The notes below the pieces were generated by a model. That model searched no databases. It saw nothing but the letters and a program-made list of their open reading frames with translations, and was not told the origin of the DNA. The translations under genes and the position numbers were made by a program. Source: JBGPLJ01 sp963826145 (GTDB lineage Bacteria; Pseudomonadota; Gammaproteobacteria; Steroidobacterales; Steroidobacteraceae). Taken from it: DNA of 64,000 bases. The stretch covers positions 682,001 through 746,000 of the forward strand of contig CAWGVW010000001.1 of assembly GCA_963826145.1 (NCBI GenBank), read 5' to 3'. Numbering within the stretch: position 1 is the first letter of the stretch; each line of letters starts with the position of its first letter. This document shows positions 9,183 to 18,432 of this stretch, one piece after another.

Positions 9183-9267
9183 GCGAAAGTGGCGGAACTG
9201 GTAGACGCGCAGGATTTAGGTTCCTGTGGGGTAACCCGTGAGAGTTCGAGTCTCTCCTTTCGCACCA
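9183..9267 (+). tRNA. tRNA-Leu (anticodon UAG)
   Basis: The acceptor stem GCGAAAG pairs with CTTTCGC, followed by encoded ACCA. The anticodon stem CAGGA/TCCTG encloses TTTAGGT, giving anticodon TAG. A long variable arm and the TTCGAGT T-loop are present, as expected for a class II leucine tRNA. It lies 36 bp before tig. Confidence 0.97.
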
Positions 9268-9303
9268 CTTTCTGGCGGCCGCTAACCGGGGGACTAGAGA
9301 GCG

Positions 9304-10605
9304 ATGCAGGTTTCGGTGCAATCAACGGGCGGGCTGGAGAAGCGGATGCAGGTCGAGCTGCCCGCCGAACAGGTCGAACGCACGATCGATGAAGAGTTGA
9401 CGAAGCTCAGCCGCACGGCGCGCCTGAACGGCTTCCGGCCGGGCAAGGCGCCCATGCGGGTGGTGCGCCAGAAATTCGGCGCCCAAGTGCGCAAGCAGGT
9501 GGTCGATGACCTCCTGCGTTCGAGTTTCCAGTACGCGGCGAGCCAGCAGAAGCTCGTGCCCGTGGGCGATCCGAGGATCGAAGCGCTGAGCTCCGCCAAA
9601 GGCAAGGGGCTCAAGTACGCCGCGGTCTTCGAAGTGCTTCCACAGATCGAATTGAAGAGCGTCGAGGGGCTTGAAGTCGAGCGCATGATGGCGGTGGTCA
9701 CGCCGGCTGACGTCGACGCGATGATTGAGTCGCTGCGCAAGCAGCGCCCGAAGTGGGTGGAGGCCGCCCGTCCGGCGCGCGACGGCGACAAGGTCACGGT
9801 CGATTTCGACGGTACGATCGAAGGTGCCGCGTTCGCGGGCGGCAAGGGCGAGAACGTCGAGATCCAGATTGGCGCGAATCGCATGCTGCGCGAGTTCGAG
9901 CTCGGCGTGCTCGCCGCGAGCGCCGGAGAAACGAAGAGCGTGACGCTGACTTTCCGGGCGGACTACCACTACAAGGAAGTGGCAGGCAAGACGGCCGAAT
10001 ACGAGATCCGCGTCCGCAAGGTCGAGGAGCCGACGCTTCCCGAACTCGACGAGGAGTTTTTCAAGTCCTTCGGCATCGCAGAGGGCGGCCTCGAGGCATT
10101 GCGACGCGACGTCGCGGAAAACATGGAGCGCGAGCTCGCGATGGTCGTGCGCGCGCGCGTCAAGACGCAGGTCCTCAACCGCCTGCACGATGCGAATCCG
10201 GTCGAGGTGCCGCGGGCGCTGGTCGACAACCAGATCCGGCAGATGCAGATCGACGCGGCGCGGCGCATGGGTGCCCGCGATGTATCGCAGATTCCCGCGC
10301 GCGAGCAGTTCGAGCAGGCGGCGCGCCGGCGCGTTGGGCTCGGACTTCTTATCAATGAGATCATCCGCCGCGAAAGCATCGGGGTGGACCGGACCAAGGT
10401 CGATGAGCAGATCGCTGAACTCGTGGCCGATCACGAACAGCCCGGCGAAATGGCGCGCGCCTACCTTGAGAACCGCGAGGCGATGCACCAGATCGAGACC
10501 AAGGTGCTCGAGGACCAGGTCGTCGACTGGCTCATCGGGCGCGCCCGGATCACGGACAAGCCGGTGTCCTTCAACGAAGCCATGAACAGCGAGACCAAGA
10601 CATGA
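9304..10605 (+). CDS. tig: Trigger factor, ribosome-associated chaperone and prolyl isomerase
   Basis: A 433-aa protein with the three family parts: an N-terminal ribosome-binding domain (signature GFRPGKAPMRVVRQKFG), a central FKBP-like isomerase domain (GDKVTVDFDGTIEGAAFAGG) and a helical C-terminal chaperone domain. It binds the ribosome exit tunnel and helps new chains fold. Its stop overlaps the clpP ATG (ATGA), so tig and clpP are translationally coupled. This is the first protein gene of the conserved tig-clpP-clpX-lon run. Confidence 0.96.
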   Translation: MQVSVQSTGGLEKRMQVELPAEQVERTIDEELTKLSRTARLNGFRPGKAPMRVVRQKFGAQVRKQVVDDLLRSSFQYAASQQKLVPVGDPRIEALSSAKGKGLKYAAVFEVLPQIELKSVEGLEVERMMAVVTPADVDAMIESLRKQRPKWVEAARPARDGDKVTVDFDGTIEGAAFAGGKGENVEIQIGANRMLREFELGVLAASAGETKSVTLTFRADYHYKEVAGKTAEYEIRVRKVEEPTLPELDEEFFKSFGIAEGGLEALRRDVAENMERELAMVVRARVKTQVLNRLHDANPVEVPRALVDNQIRQMQIDAARRMGARDVSQIPAREQFEQAARRRVGLGLLINEIIRRESIGVDRTKVDEQIAELVADHEQPGEMARAYLENREAMHQIETKVLEDQVVDWLIGRARITDKPVSFNEAMNSETKT

Positions 10606-11222
10606 ACGAACGCGCCTTGAACCTGGTACCGATCGTCGTCGAACAGACGGCACGCGGCGAACGCGCCTACGACATCTATTCGCGGTTGTTGAAGGAGCGT
10701 GTGATCTTCGTTGTTGGTCCGGTCGAGGACTACATGGCGAATGTCATCGTGGCGCAGCTGCTCTTTCTCGAGTCGGACAATCCGGACAAGGACATCCACC
10801 TCTACATCAATTCGCCTGGCGGCATCGTCAGTTCAGGCCTTGCGATCTACGACACCATGCAGTTCGTGAAGCCCGACGTCAGCACCATCTGCCTCGGGCA
10901 GGCGGCGAGCATGGGCGCGTTGCTGCTCGCGGGCGGAACGAAAGGCAAGCGTTACGCGTTGCCGCATTCGCGCGTGATGATTCATCAGCCGCTTGGCGGC
11001 TTCCAGGGCCAGGCGTCCGACATCGATATTCATGCGCGCGAGGTGCTTGCATTGCGCGAGCGCCTCAACAAGATTCTGTCCAAACACACCGGCCAGCCGA
11101 TCGAGAAGATCCAGCTCGACACGGATCGCGACAATTTCATGGGCGGCGAAGCCGCGGTCGCGTACGGTCTTATCGACCACGTCCTTGAGAAACGTGGGGA
11201 ATTGCCGACAGATGCCAAGTAG
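10602..11222 (+). CDS. clpP: ATP-dependent Clp protease proteolytic subunit
   Basis: A 206-aa serine peptidase that forms the tetradecameric barrel docking with ClpX or ClpA. The nucleophile is S103 in GQAASMGALLL, the general base H128 in MIHQPLGG, and the acidic residue lies in the DTDRDNF stretch. The oxyanion region INSPGG is intact. The start overlaps the tig stop. Length and residues indicate a normal, complete ClpP. Confidence 0.97.
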   Translation: MNERALNLVPIVVEQTARGERAYDIYSRLLKERVIFVVGPVEDYMANVIVAQLLFLESDNPDKDIHLYINSPGGIVSSGLAIYDTMQFVKPDVSTICLGQAASMGALLLAGGTKGKRYALPHSRVMIHQPLGGFQGQASDIDIHAREVLALRERLNKILSKHTGQPIEKIQLDTDRDNFMGGEAAVAYGLIDHVLEKRGELPTDAK

Positions 11223-11256
11223 GCGGCGTGGCCTCGGCATGTGACGGGCCACTCAT

Positions 11257-11285
11257 TGCGCCGCCTGCCGGCGGCAGTCGTTTTG
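11257..11285 (+). terminator. Possible weak Rho-independent terminator after clpP
   Basis: CCGCC-TGCC-GGCGG forms a short GC-rich stem followed a few bases later by TTTT. The T-run is short, so it may only attenuate transcription into clpX. Confidence 0.3.
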
Positions 11286-11388
11286 CGCGGGGGGTGGCGC
11301 CGTGCTATATAGACCCGCAGCTTTTGCTCGTTAAGCGTGTGATTTTGTTGGAATCTTCACGCCCTTACGTGGATATCGAGGAAGGTGC

Positions 11389-12702
11389 ATGAGCGACGAT
11401 TCACGGGCCAAGCACGACGACGGGAAGCTCCTGTACTGCTCGTTCTGCGGCAAGAGCCAGCACGAGGTGCGCAAGCTCATCGCCGGCCCGTCGGTATTCG
11501 TCTGCGATGAATGCGTCGAGCTTTGCAACGACATCATTCGCGAGGAGCTCGAAGAGCGCGCGGAGCGCAGCCGTGACAAGCTGCCGAAGCCCCACGAAAT
11601 CAAGAAGGTCCTCGACGAATACGTCATCGGCCAGGAGCGGGCCAAGAAGGTTCTATCAGTCGCCGTCTACAACCATTACAAGCGGTTGCAGACGCGTGGT
11701 GGCGAGCGCTCGAAGGACGAAGTCGAACTCGCGAAGAGCAATATCCTGCTGATCGGTCCGACGGGCTGCGGCAAGACGCTGCTCGCCGAGACGCTTGCGC
11801 GGCTCCTCAACGTGCCGTTCACGATTGCGGATGCCACGACCCTGACCGAAGCGGGCTACGTCGGCGAAGACGTCGAGAACATCATCCAGAAGCTCCTGCA
11901 GAAGTGCGATTACGACGTCGAGAAGGCGCAGACGGGCATCGTCTACATCGACGAAATCGACAAGATTTCCCGTAAATCCGACAACCCGTCGATCACCCGC
12001 GACGTCTCCGGCGAAGGCGTGCAGCAGGCGCTCTTGAAGCTCATCGAAGGCACGATCGCTTCGGTGCCGCCGCAGGGTGGCCGCAAGCATCCACAGCAGG
12101 AATTCCTGCAGGTCGATACCTCGAATATCCTGTTCATCTGCGGCGGCGCATTCGCAGGCCTCGAGAAAATCATCGCGAACCGCACGCAGAAGAGCGGCAT
12201 CGGTTTTGTCGCGAGCGTGCGTAGCATCAACGAGCGCCCGCACGGCAACGACCTCTTCCACGACGCCGAGCCCGAGGATCTCATCAAGTACGGCCTGATC
12301 CCGGAATTCGTCGGTCGCCTGCCGGTGGTCGCGACGCTCGACGAACTCGACGAGGCGGCGCTCATGTCGATCCTGACGGAGCCGCGCAACGCGCTCACCA
12401 AGCAGTACCGCCGGCTCTTTGAAATGGAGAGCGCGGACCTTGAGTTCCTGGATGGCGCGCTGAAGGCCGTCGCGCATCGCGCGATGCAGCGCAAGACCGG
12501 CGCCCGGGGCCTGCGCACGATTCTCGAAAATGTGCTCCTCGACACCATGTACGACCTGCCGTCGATGCGAAACGTCGCCAAGGTCATCGTGGACGAGGAT
12601 GTCATCGAGGGGGCGAGCAAGCCCCATATCGTGCATCGGACCGAGGAGACACGTCTTACCGCGGTCGAGGAACATCGGCGCCCGACCGGGTCCGATCATT
12701 GA
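11389..12702 (+). CDS. clpX: ATP-dependent Clp protease ATP-binding subunit
   Basis: A 437-aa AAA+ unfoldase that feeds substrates to ClpP. The N-terminal zinc finger has C17, C20, C39 and C42. Walker A is GPTGCGKT and Walker B IVYIDEID. The ClpP-docking loop IGF is present in QKSGIGFVAS. GAGGAAGG just upstream is a strong ribosome-binding site and supports this start. There is a 166-bp gap to clpP, which may hold its own promoter. Confidence 0.97.
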   Translation: MSDDSRAKHDDGKLLYCSFCGKSQHEVRKLIAGPSVFVCDECVELCNDIIREELEERAERSRDKLPKPHEIKKVLDEYVIGQERAKKVLSVAVYNHYKRLQTRGGERSKDEVELAKSNILLIGPTGCGKTLLAETLARLLNVPFTIADATTLTEAGYVGEDVENIIQKLLQKCDYDVEKAQTGIVYIDEIDKISRKSDNPSITRDVSGEGVQQALLKLIEGTIASVPPQGGRKHPQQEFLQVDTSNILFICGGAFAGLEKIIANRTQKSGIGFVASVRSINERPHGNDLFHDAEPEDLIKYGLIPEFVGRLPVVATLDELDEAALMSILTEPRNALTKQYRRLFEMESADLEFLDGALKAVAHRAMQRKTGARGLRTILENVLLDTMYDLPSMRNVAKVIVDEDVIEGASKPHIVHRTEETRLTAVEEHRRPTGSDH

Positions 12703-12725
12703 TGTCCCGGGACGCTCTCCGGCGT

Positions 12726-12750
12726 CTTGAACCTTACCAATCGGCCCTCA
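12726..12750 (+). promoter_or_regulatory. Candidate sigma-32 (heat shock) promoter of lon
   Basis: CTTGAA at 12726-12731, then 13 bp, then CCCTCA at 12745-12750, close to the sigma-32 consensus CTTGAA-N13/14-CCCCAT. It lies in the clpX-lon gap, and lon is heat-shock regulated in Escherichia coli. Confidence 0.45.
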
Positions 12751-12862
12751 CGTTTCGCCAGTCCCTGGGCGTAGGCCCGCGCGCATTCCCCGGAATCTGG
12801 CACACTGTGCCCGCCGCATGCCGTGGACCCTCCCCCAGCCCCATGCGACAGAAGGATAGCCT

Positions 12863-15301
12863 GTGACCACACCCGCGCCCGCTGACGAGACCACTACCCC
12901 CGCGATGACCGGTGTGCCGGTCCTGCCGCTCAGGGACGTGGTCGTCTATCCGCATATGGTGATACCGCTGTTCGTCGGCCGCGAGAAGTCGATCCTCGCG
13001 CTTGACCTCGCAATGAAGTCGGACAAGCGCATCCTCCTCCTCGCGCAGAAGCAGGCGGACGTCGACGACCCCAAGGCGGATGACCTCTATCGCGTCGGCA
13101 CGATCGCGACCATCCTGCAGCTCCTGAAGCTCCCGGACGGCACGGTCAAGGTCCTGGTGGAAGGCGCGGAGCGCGCGCATGTAGAGAGGCTCACCGCCGG
13201 CGAATTCTTCTCGGCCGATCTCACCTCGCTCCCCGACATCGAGCAGTACGACGAGCGCGAGATCGACGTGCTGACGCGCTCGGTTGTTTCGCAGTTCGAG
13301 CAGTACGTGAAGCTCAACAAGAAGGTGCCGCCGGAGATTCTCACCTCGCTCGCCGGCATCGAGCAGCCGGGCCGCCTCGCGGATACAGTTGCCGCGCACA
13401 TGTCGCTCAAGCTCGCCGAGAAGCAGAAGGTTCTCGAGGTGCAGGACGTGAGGAAACGCCTCGAGCACATGCTCGCCATGATCGAAGGCGAGATGGACGT
13501 GCTGCAGATCGAGAAGCGCATCCGTGGCCGCGTCAAGCAGCAGATGGAGCGGAGCCAGCGCGAGTACTACCTCAACGAGCAGATGAAGGCCATCCAGAAG
13601 GAGCTGGGTGAGATGGGCGAGGAGGGCACCAACGAAATCGCCGAGCTCGAGGGGCGTATCGTGAAGGCGGGCATGCCGAAGGAAGCGCGCGACAAGGCGA
13701 ACGCCGAGATCAATAAGCTCAAGCTCATGTCACCGATGTCGGCCGAAGCGACCGTGGTGCGCAACTACGTCGACTGGCTGGTGAAGGTGCCGTGGAAGAA
13801 GCGCACCAAGATCCTGCGCGATATCGCGGCGGCCCAGCGCATCCTCGATGAAGATCACTATGGCCTCGATAAGGTGAAGGAGCGCATCGTCGAGTACCTC
13901 GCGGTCCAGCAGCGCGTGAAAACCATGAAGGGCCCGATTCTCTGCCTCGTCGGCCCGCCCGGCGTCGGCAAGACCTCGCTCGGCCAGTCGATGGCGCGCT
14001 CGACCAATCGCAAGTTCGTGCGCATGTCGCTCGGCGGCGTGCGCGATGAGGCGGAAATCCGCGGTCACCGGCGCACCTACATTGGGTCGATGCCCGGCAA
14101 GATCGTGCAGAACATGGCGAAGAGCGGCGTGCACAATCCGCTGTTCCTGCTCGATGAAGTCGACAAGATGTCGATGGATTTCCGTGGCGATCCGTCGTCC
14201 GCGCTCCTGGAAGTCCTCGATCCGGAGCAAAACTCGGCCTTCAACGACCACTACCTCGAGGTCGATTTCGACCTGTCGGAGGTGATGTTCGTCTGCACGG
14301 CGAACAGCCTCAATATCCCGGCGCCGCTCCTTGATCGCATGGAAGTCATTCGCCTTCCCGGCTACACCGAAGACGAAAAGATGAATATCGGCCGGCGCTA
14401 TCTCGTGCCGAAGCAGAAGAAGGCGAACGGCCTGAAGGACAGCGAGCTCAAGGTCGCCGACTCGGCGCTCACCGACATGGTGCGCTTCTATACGCGCGAG
14501 GCGGGCGTGCGCAATCTCGAGCGCGAGATCTCCAAGATTTCCCGCAAAGCTGTCAAGCAGATGCTGCTCAAGCCAAGCCAGAAAGGCGTCTCGGTGACGC
14601 CGCGCAATCTCGAGAAGTTCCTGGGCGTGCGGCGTTTCCGTTACGGCAAGGCCGAGGAGAGCAATCGTGTCGGCCAGGTCACGGGCCTCGCCTGGACCGA
14701 AGTCGGTGGCGAGCTCCTCACGATCGAGGCAGCCATCGTCCCTGGCAAGGGCAAGCTCATCCATACGGGCCAGTTGGGCGACGTGATGCAGGAGTCGATC
14801 CAGGCCGCGATGACGGTCGTTCGCAGCCGCTCGCAGATGCTCGGCCTCGACCAGGACTTCTATCAGAAGAGCGATGTGCACATTCACATGCCGGAAGGCG
14901 CGACGCCGAAGGACGGCCCGAGCGCGGGCATCGGCATGTGCACGGCCCTGGTGTCGGCGCTCACGAAGGTGCCGGTGCGCTCGGATGTCGCCATGACCGG
15001 CGAAATCACCTTGCGTGGCGAGGTACTGCCGATCGGCGGCCTGAAGGAAAAGCTGCTTGCGGCGCACCGCGGTGGCATCGCACAGGTGCTGATCCCGCAG
15101 GACAACGTCAAGGACCTCGCCGAGATCCCCGAGAACATCAAGGAAAGGCTCGACATCAAGCCGGTGAAGTGGATCGACGAGGTGTTCGAGGTCGCGCTTA
15201 CCCACATGCCGGCGCCGCTCGTGGCTCCGCCCGAGGTGCCGGCGGACAAGCGTGGCCGGCGCGCCGGCAAGCGCGTCCCGAAGGAACCCCGGGCGCACTG
15301 A
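12863..15301 (+). CDS. lon: ATP-dependent protease La
   Basis: An 812-aa LonA protease that degrades misfolded and regulatory proteins. The N-terminal substrate domain begins VPVLPLRDVVVYPHM; the AAA+ module has GPPGVGKTSLG; the C-terminal serine-lysine protease domain has PKDGPSAGIGM with the catalytic serine and ends with GGLKEKLLAAHRGG. The GTG at 12863 is chosen because GAAGGATA lies just upstream; an internal ATG would shorten it by 14 residues. A perfect palindrome begins three bases after its stop. Confidence 0.96.
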   Translation: MTTPAPADETTTPAMTGVPVLPLRDVVVYPHMVIPLFVGREKSILALDLAMKSDKRILLLAQKQADVDDPKADDLYRVGTIATILQLLKLPDGTVKVLVEGAERAHVERLTAGEFFSADLTSLPDIEQYDEREIDVLTRSVVSQFEQYVKLNKKVPPEILTSLAGIEQPGRLADTVAAHMSLKLAEKQKVLEVQDVRKRLEHMLAMIEGEMDVLQIEKRIRGRVKQQMERSQREYYLNEQMKAIQKELGEMGEEGTNEIAELEGRIVKAGMPKEARDKANAEINKLKLMSPMSAEATVVRNYVDWLVKVPWKKRTKILRDIAAAQRILDEDHYGLDKVKERIVEYLAVQQRVKTMKGPILCLVGPPGVGKTSLGQSMARSTNRKFVRMSLGGVRDEAEIRGHRRTYIGSMPGKIVQNMAKSGVHNPLFLLDEVDKMSMDFRGDPSSALLEVLDPEQNSAFNDHYLEVDFDLSEVMFVCTANSLNIPAPLLDRMEVIRLPGYTEDEKMNIGRRYLVPKQKKANGLKDSELKVADSALTDMVRFYTREAGVRNLEREISKISRKAVKQMLLKPSQKGVSVTPRNLEKFLGVRRFRYGKAEESNRVGQVTGLAWTEVGGELLTIEAAIVPGKGKLIHTGQLGDVMQESIQAAMTVVRSRSQMLGLDQDFYQKSDVHIHMPEGATPKDGPSAGIGMCTALVSALTKVPVRSDVAMTGEITLRGEVLPIGGLKEKLLAAHRGGIAQVLIPQDNVKDLAEIPENIKERLDIKPVKWIDEVFEVALTHMPAPLVAPPEVPADKRGRRAGKRVPKEPRAH

Positions 15302-15303
15302 CA

Positions 15304-15383
15304 GACAGGTACCGGGATTGGATAACTGGGGCTTTGGCGCCAACTTCAGCCAAAGTCCCAGTTATCCAATCCCGGTACCTGTC
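15304..15383. repeat. Palindromic repeat family A, copy 1
   Basis: An 80-bp near-perfect inverted repeat: arms of about 28 bp beginning GACAGGTACCGGGATTGG and an inner CTTTGGC/GCCAAAG pair. It starts two bases after the lon TGA. The same arms recur at 25415. It can form a long hairpin and may end or stabilise the lon transcript. Confidence 0.9.
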
Positions 15384-15410
15384 CGCTTTTGCTTTTTCCT
15401 TCCGCTTCAT

Positions 15411-15416
15411 TACACT
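15411..15416 (+). promoter_or_regulatory. Possible -10 box for the tRNAVal-tRNAAsp unit
   Basis: TACACT lies 16 bp after TTGCTT (15389-15394) and is followed by the GC-rich ACCGCGCC. Its position about 60 bp before tRNAVal fits a stable-RNA promoter. Confidence 0.35.
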
Positions 15417-15476
15417 ACCGCGCCTTCCGGGGTGGGCCTCCCAGGCTTTCCCGGAGAAAAACAAGGGTGCTGCTTA

Positions 15477-15552
15477 GGGTGCTTAGCTCAGCTGGTAGAG
15501 CGTCGCCCTTACAAGGCGAAGGTCGGGGGTTCGATCCCCTCAGCACCCACCA
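15477..15552 (+). tRNA. tRNA-Val (anticodon UAC)
   Basis: Acceptor stem GGGTGCT/AGCACCC with encoded ACCA. The anticodon stem TCGCC/GGCGA encloses CTTACAA, giving TAC. The D-loop (AGCTCAGCTGGTAGAG) and T-loop (GGTTCGATCC) are standard. tRNAAsp follows after 4 bp. Confidence 0.97.
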
Positions 15553-15556
15553 GGCC

Positions 15557-15633
15557 GGAGCGGTAGTTCAGCTGGTTAGAATACCGGCCTGTCACGCCGG
15601 GGGTCGCGGGTTCGAATCCCGTCCGCTCCGCCA
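15557..15633 (+). tRNA. tRNA-Asp (anticodon GUC)
   Basis: Acceptor stem GGAGCGG/CCGCTCC with encoded GCCA. The anticodon stem CCGGC/GCCGG encloses CTGTCAC, giving GTC. The T-loop GGTTCGAATCC is intact. It is paired with tRNAVal, as in several gammaproteobacteria. Confidence 0.97.
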
Positions 15634-15658
15634 TTTTCTCCTTGGGGTCTAGGTTCGC

Positions 15659-17554
15659 ATGCTGCAGACAATGCACGACCACATGAAGGGCATCGTCACG
15701 GTCGTACTCTTCGGCCTGCTGGCGGTCGTCTTCATCTTCTGGGGCATCAATCGCGACGTCATCTCGGCGCAGACTTTTGCGATCAAGGTGAACGACAGGA
15801 CCTTCGGGCCGGAGGAAGTGCGCCGCGCCTACCAGAGCCAGCTCGCCGACATGCAGCGTCAGTTCCAGGGCGAACTGCCGGCGGCATTTCGTGACCAGAT
15901 CCGCGCAAACGTGATCGAGAGCTACATCCAGAACGAGCTCCTGCTGCAGCGGACCACGAAACTGCGTTACCGCGTCAGCATGGACGACGTCACGCGCCTT
16001 TTTCAGTCCCGGCCGGTGTTTCAGGTGGACGGCAAGTTCAACCTCGAGCGGGCCAAGGCCATCCTGCAGGCGAACGGAACCTCGACAGCGCAATGGGAGC
16101 GCCAGGCGCGCGAAACGATGCAGATCACGCAGCTGCAGTCGGCGCTCGCCGAAAGCCAGTTCGTCACGCCGGCCGAGCTTACGCGGAGCGCGCGACTCGA
16201 ACTCGAGCAGCGCGAGATGAGCTACGCCATCGTACCGGCAGCGCGCTTTGTCGCAGCGATCACGCCCACCGAGGCCGAGGTGACCGCGTACTACGAGGCA
16301 CACAAGAGCGAGTTCCTGACCGACGAAACGGCGACCGTCGAATACGTGGAACTCAAGCGCGACGACGTCGCGGCCCAGGCGGCGGTGACGGAGGATGACC
16401 TGCGCAAGTACTACGCGGAGAACATCGAGCACTACCGCCAGAAGGAAAAGCGGCGGGCGCGCCATATTCTCGTCGCGGTCGCCCGGCCCGAGGACGACGC
16501 CGCGGCGCTCAAGAAGGCCACGGAGATCTTCGAGAAGCTCAAAGGCGGCGCCGATTTCGCCGCGCTCGCGAAACAGTCCTCGGACGATGTCACGACGCAG
16601 ACAACGGGTGGCGACCTCGATTGGCGCGAGGCCGGCGGCCTCGAAGCACCGGTCGATTCCGCAATCTTCAGCATGAAGGAACACGAGCTGCACGCCCCCG
16701 TGAAGAGCCGCTTCGGCTACCACATCCTGCGGCTCGAGGGCGTCCAGCCGGCGAAGCAGCAGACCTTCGATGAAGCGCGAGTGGACCTCGAGCGGGAATA
16801 TCGCGAGAAGGCCGGCGAGCGCGATTTCGGCGAACGCCAGGAGAAGCTCGCGGATCTGGCGTTCTCGGGTACCGGCGGCGATCTCAAGTCGATCGCGAAC
16901 GAGCTCAAGCTCGAGATCAAGACGGTTCCGGAATTCTCCCGCACGAAAGGCGGCGGGGCGCTTGGCGCCAACAAGTCGATCATCGACGCGGCGTTCAGCG
17001 ACGACGTGCTGAACGGCAGCAACAGCGAGCCGAAGGAACTCGCGCCGGGCGACGTCATCGTCCTGCGCTCATCGGCGCACAAGCCCGCAGTGCCGCGTCC
17101 GATGGCCGACGTGCGGGACGCGATTCTCACGCGGCTCAAGAACGAAGGCGCCGTGAAAGAGGCGCGTGCCGCGGGCGACGCGCTGGTCGCCAAGCTCGAT
17201 GCCGGCGCGGTATGGGACCAGGCGCTCGCAGGCCTGAATCTCCCGCCGACGCCACGCGCCTACGTGCCGCGCACGGACAAGGCTCTCCCGCCTGAGTTGC
17301 GGACGGCGCTCTTCGCCGTGCCGCGGCCCAAGCCCGGACAGGTCGTCTATCGGTCGGTCGAGGTAAACGGCGGCGATACGGCAGTGTTTGCGTTCTCGGG
17401 CGTCCGGGTTGATTCGTCGAGCGAGGCTGCGGATCAGCGCAGTGGCCGGCTGAAGGAACTCGCGGCACGCCTCGGTAATGGCGATATTGCCGCCTACACG
17501 GCGGAGCTCGAGAAGTCGGCGAAGATCGAGCGCAACGCGAAGGCGCTCGAATAG
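15659..17554 (+). CDS. ppiD: PpiD-type periplasmic chaperone/peptidyl-prolyl isomerase
   Basis: A 631-aa inner-membrane-anchored chaperone that faces the periplasm and helps exported proteins leave the translocon. A single N-terminal span (GIVTVVLFGLLAVVFIFWG) is followed by a SurA_N/PpiD_N-like helical region and a parvulin domain (RARHILVAVARPEDD, then GGDLDWREAGG and FGYHILRLEG). The C-terminal domain runs to KIERNAKALE. It occupies the usual place downstream of lon, but no hupB lies between them. Confidence 0.92.
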   Translation: MLQTMHDHMKGIVTVVLFGLLAVVFIFWGINRDVISAQTFAIKVNDRTFGPEEVRRAYQSQLADMQRQFQGELPAAFRDQIRANVIESYIQNELLLQRTTKLRYRVSMDDVTRLFQSRPVFQVDGKFNLERAKAILQANGTSTAQWERQARETMQITQLQSALAESQFVTPAELTRSARLELEQREMSYAIVPAARFVAAITPTEAEVTAYYEAHKSEFLTDETATVEYVELKRDDVAAQAAVTEDDLRKYYAENIEHYRQKEKRRARHILVAVARPEDDAAALKKATEIFEKLKGGADFAALAKQSSDDVTTQTTGGDLDWREAGGLEAPVDSAIFSMKEHELHAPVKSRFGYHILRLEGVQPAKQQTFDEARVDLEREYREKAGERDFGERQEKLADLAFSGTGGDLKSIANELKLEIKTVPEFSRTKGGGALGANKSIIDAAFSDDVLNGSNSEPKELAPGDVIVLRSSAHKPAVPRPMADVRDAILTRLKNEGAVKEARAAGDALVAKLDAGAVWDQALAGLNLPPTPRAYVPRTDKALPPELRTALFAVPRPKPGQVVYRSVEVNGGDTAVFAFSGVRVDSSSEAADQRSGRLKELAARLGNGDIAAYTAELEKSAKIERNAKALE

Positions 17555-18359
17555 CTAGGGCGCCTTCGAATCCTCGGGGAAGCTCATCGCCGACGGTGCT
17601 GAAGCCGGCGTCGACGTAGAGGATCTCGCCGGTGACGCCCGTTGGCGAGGTCCGAGCACAGGAACGCGGCGGCATTGCCGACGTCTTCGAGCGTGACGTT
17701 GCGCCGCAGCGGCGCAGTCTCGGCGACGCGGCCAGCATCTTGCGAAAGCCGGCGATGCCCGCTGCCGCCAGCGTCTTGATCGGCCCCGCGGAGATGCCGT
17801 TCACGCGGATGTTGTGGGCCCCAGGTCGGCGGCGAGGAAGCGCACGTTCGCCTCGAGGCTCGCCTTGGCGAGCCCCATGACGTTGTAGCTCGGGATCGAC
17901 TTCACGGCGCCGAGATAGGAGAGCGTGAGGATGGCGCCGGCGCGGCCGGCCATCAGCGGCTTCGCGGCGCGTGCGAGCGCGGTGAGGCTGTAGCTCGAGA
18001 CGTCGTGCGCGACGCGGAAGGCTTCGCGCGAGGTGCTCTCGACGAAACCGCCGGCCAGCGCTTCGCGCGGCGCGAAGGCGACGGCGTGCACGACGATGTC
18101 GAGGCGAGTCCCAGGGCTGCTTGAGCGTGGCGAAGGCGGAATCGATCTCGGCGTCGTTGGTGACGTCCAGCGGCATCGTGAGCTTCGAGCCCAGCGACTC
18201 GGCCAGCGGCTGCGACGCGCTCCTTGAACTTATCGTTGACGTAGGTGAACGCGAGTTCGGCGCCTTCGCGATGCATGGCCTGGGCGATGCCCCAGGCGAT
18301 GGAACGATCGGATCGCGACGCCGACGATGAGTGCGCGCTTACCGCTCAAGAAATCCCAT
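17555..18359 (-). CDS. fabI: Enoyl-ACP reductase FabI, frame broken by several single-base indels
   Basis: NADH-dependent enoyl-ACP reductase, last step of fatty-acid elongation. Stitching frames on the reverse strand gives MGFLSGKRALIVGVAS, then IAWGIAQAMHREGAELAFTY, then LTMPLDVTNDAEIDSAF, then the active-site segment SYNVMGLAKAS (Tyr-x6-Lys), then RVNGISAGPIKTLAAAGI and GVTGEILYVDAGFSTVG. At least six one-base insertions or deletions are needed, for example near 18313, 18218 and 18105, yet all family motifs survive. This points to sequence error, since fabI is usually essential. Its stop abuts the ppiD stop. Confidence 0.85.
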
Positions 18360-18432
18360 GTGTATCCCCTCTGCCGCCTTACCCGAGGCCGGCATTCTGC
18401 CAGCCTCGCCGAAAGCGGGGAGAGGGGAGAGA

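Noticed and set aside
13730..15343. 537-aa minus-strand open frame opposite lon
   Set aside because: Mirror frame of a conserved gene in GC-rich DNA.
15304..15383. Considered as an attachment site or insertion-sequence end next to tRNA genes
   Set aside because: No integrase or transposase and no second end; the same palindrome occurs at 25415 away from tRNAs, so it is a dispersed repeat.
17555..18359. fabI as a true decayed pseudogene
   Set aside because: Catalytic motifs and most codons are intact and errors cluster with those in the neighbouring mltD, so sequence error is the simpler reading.
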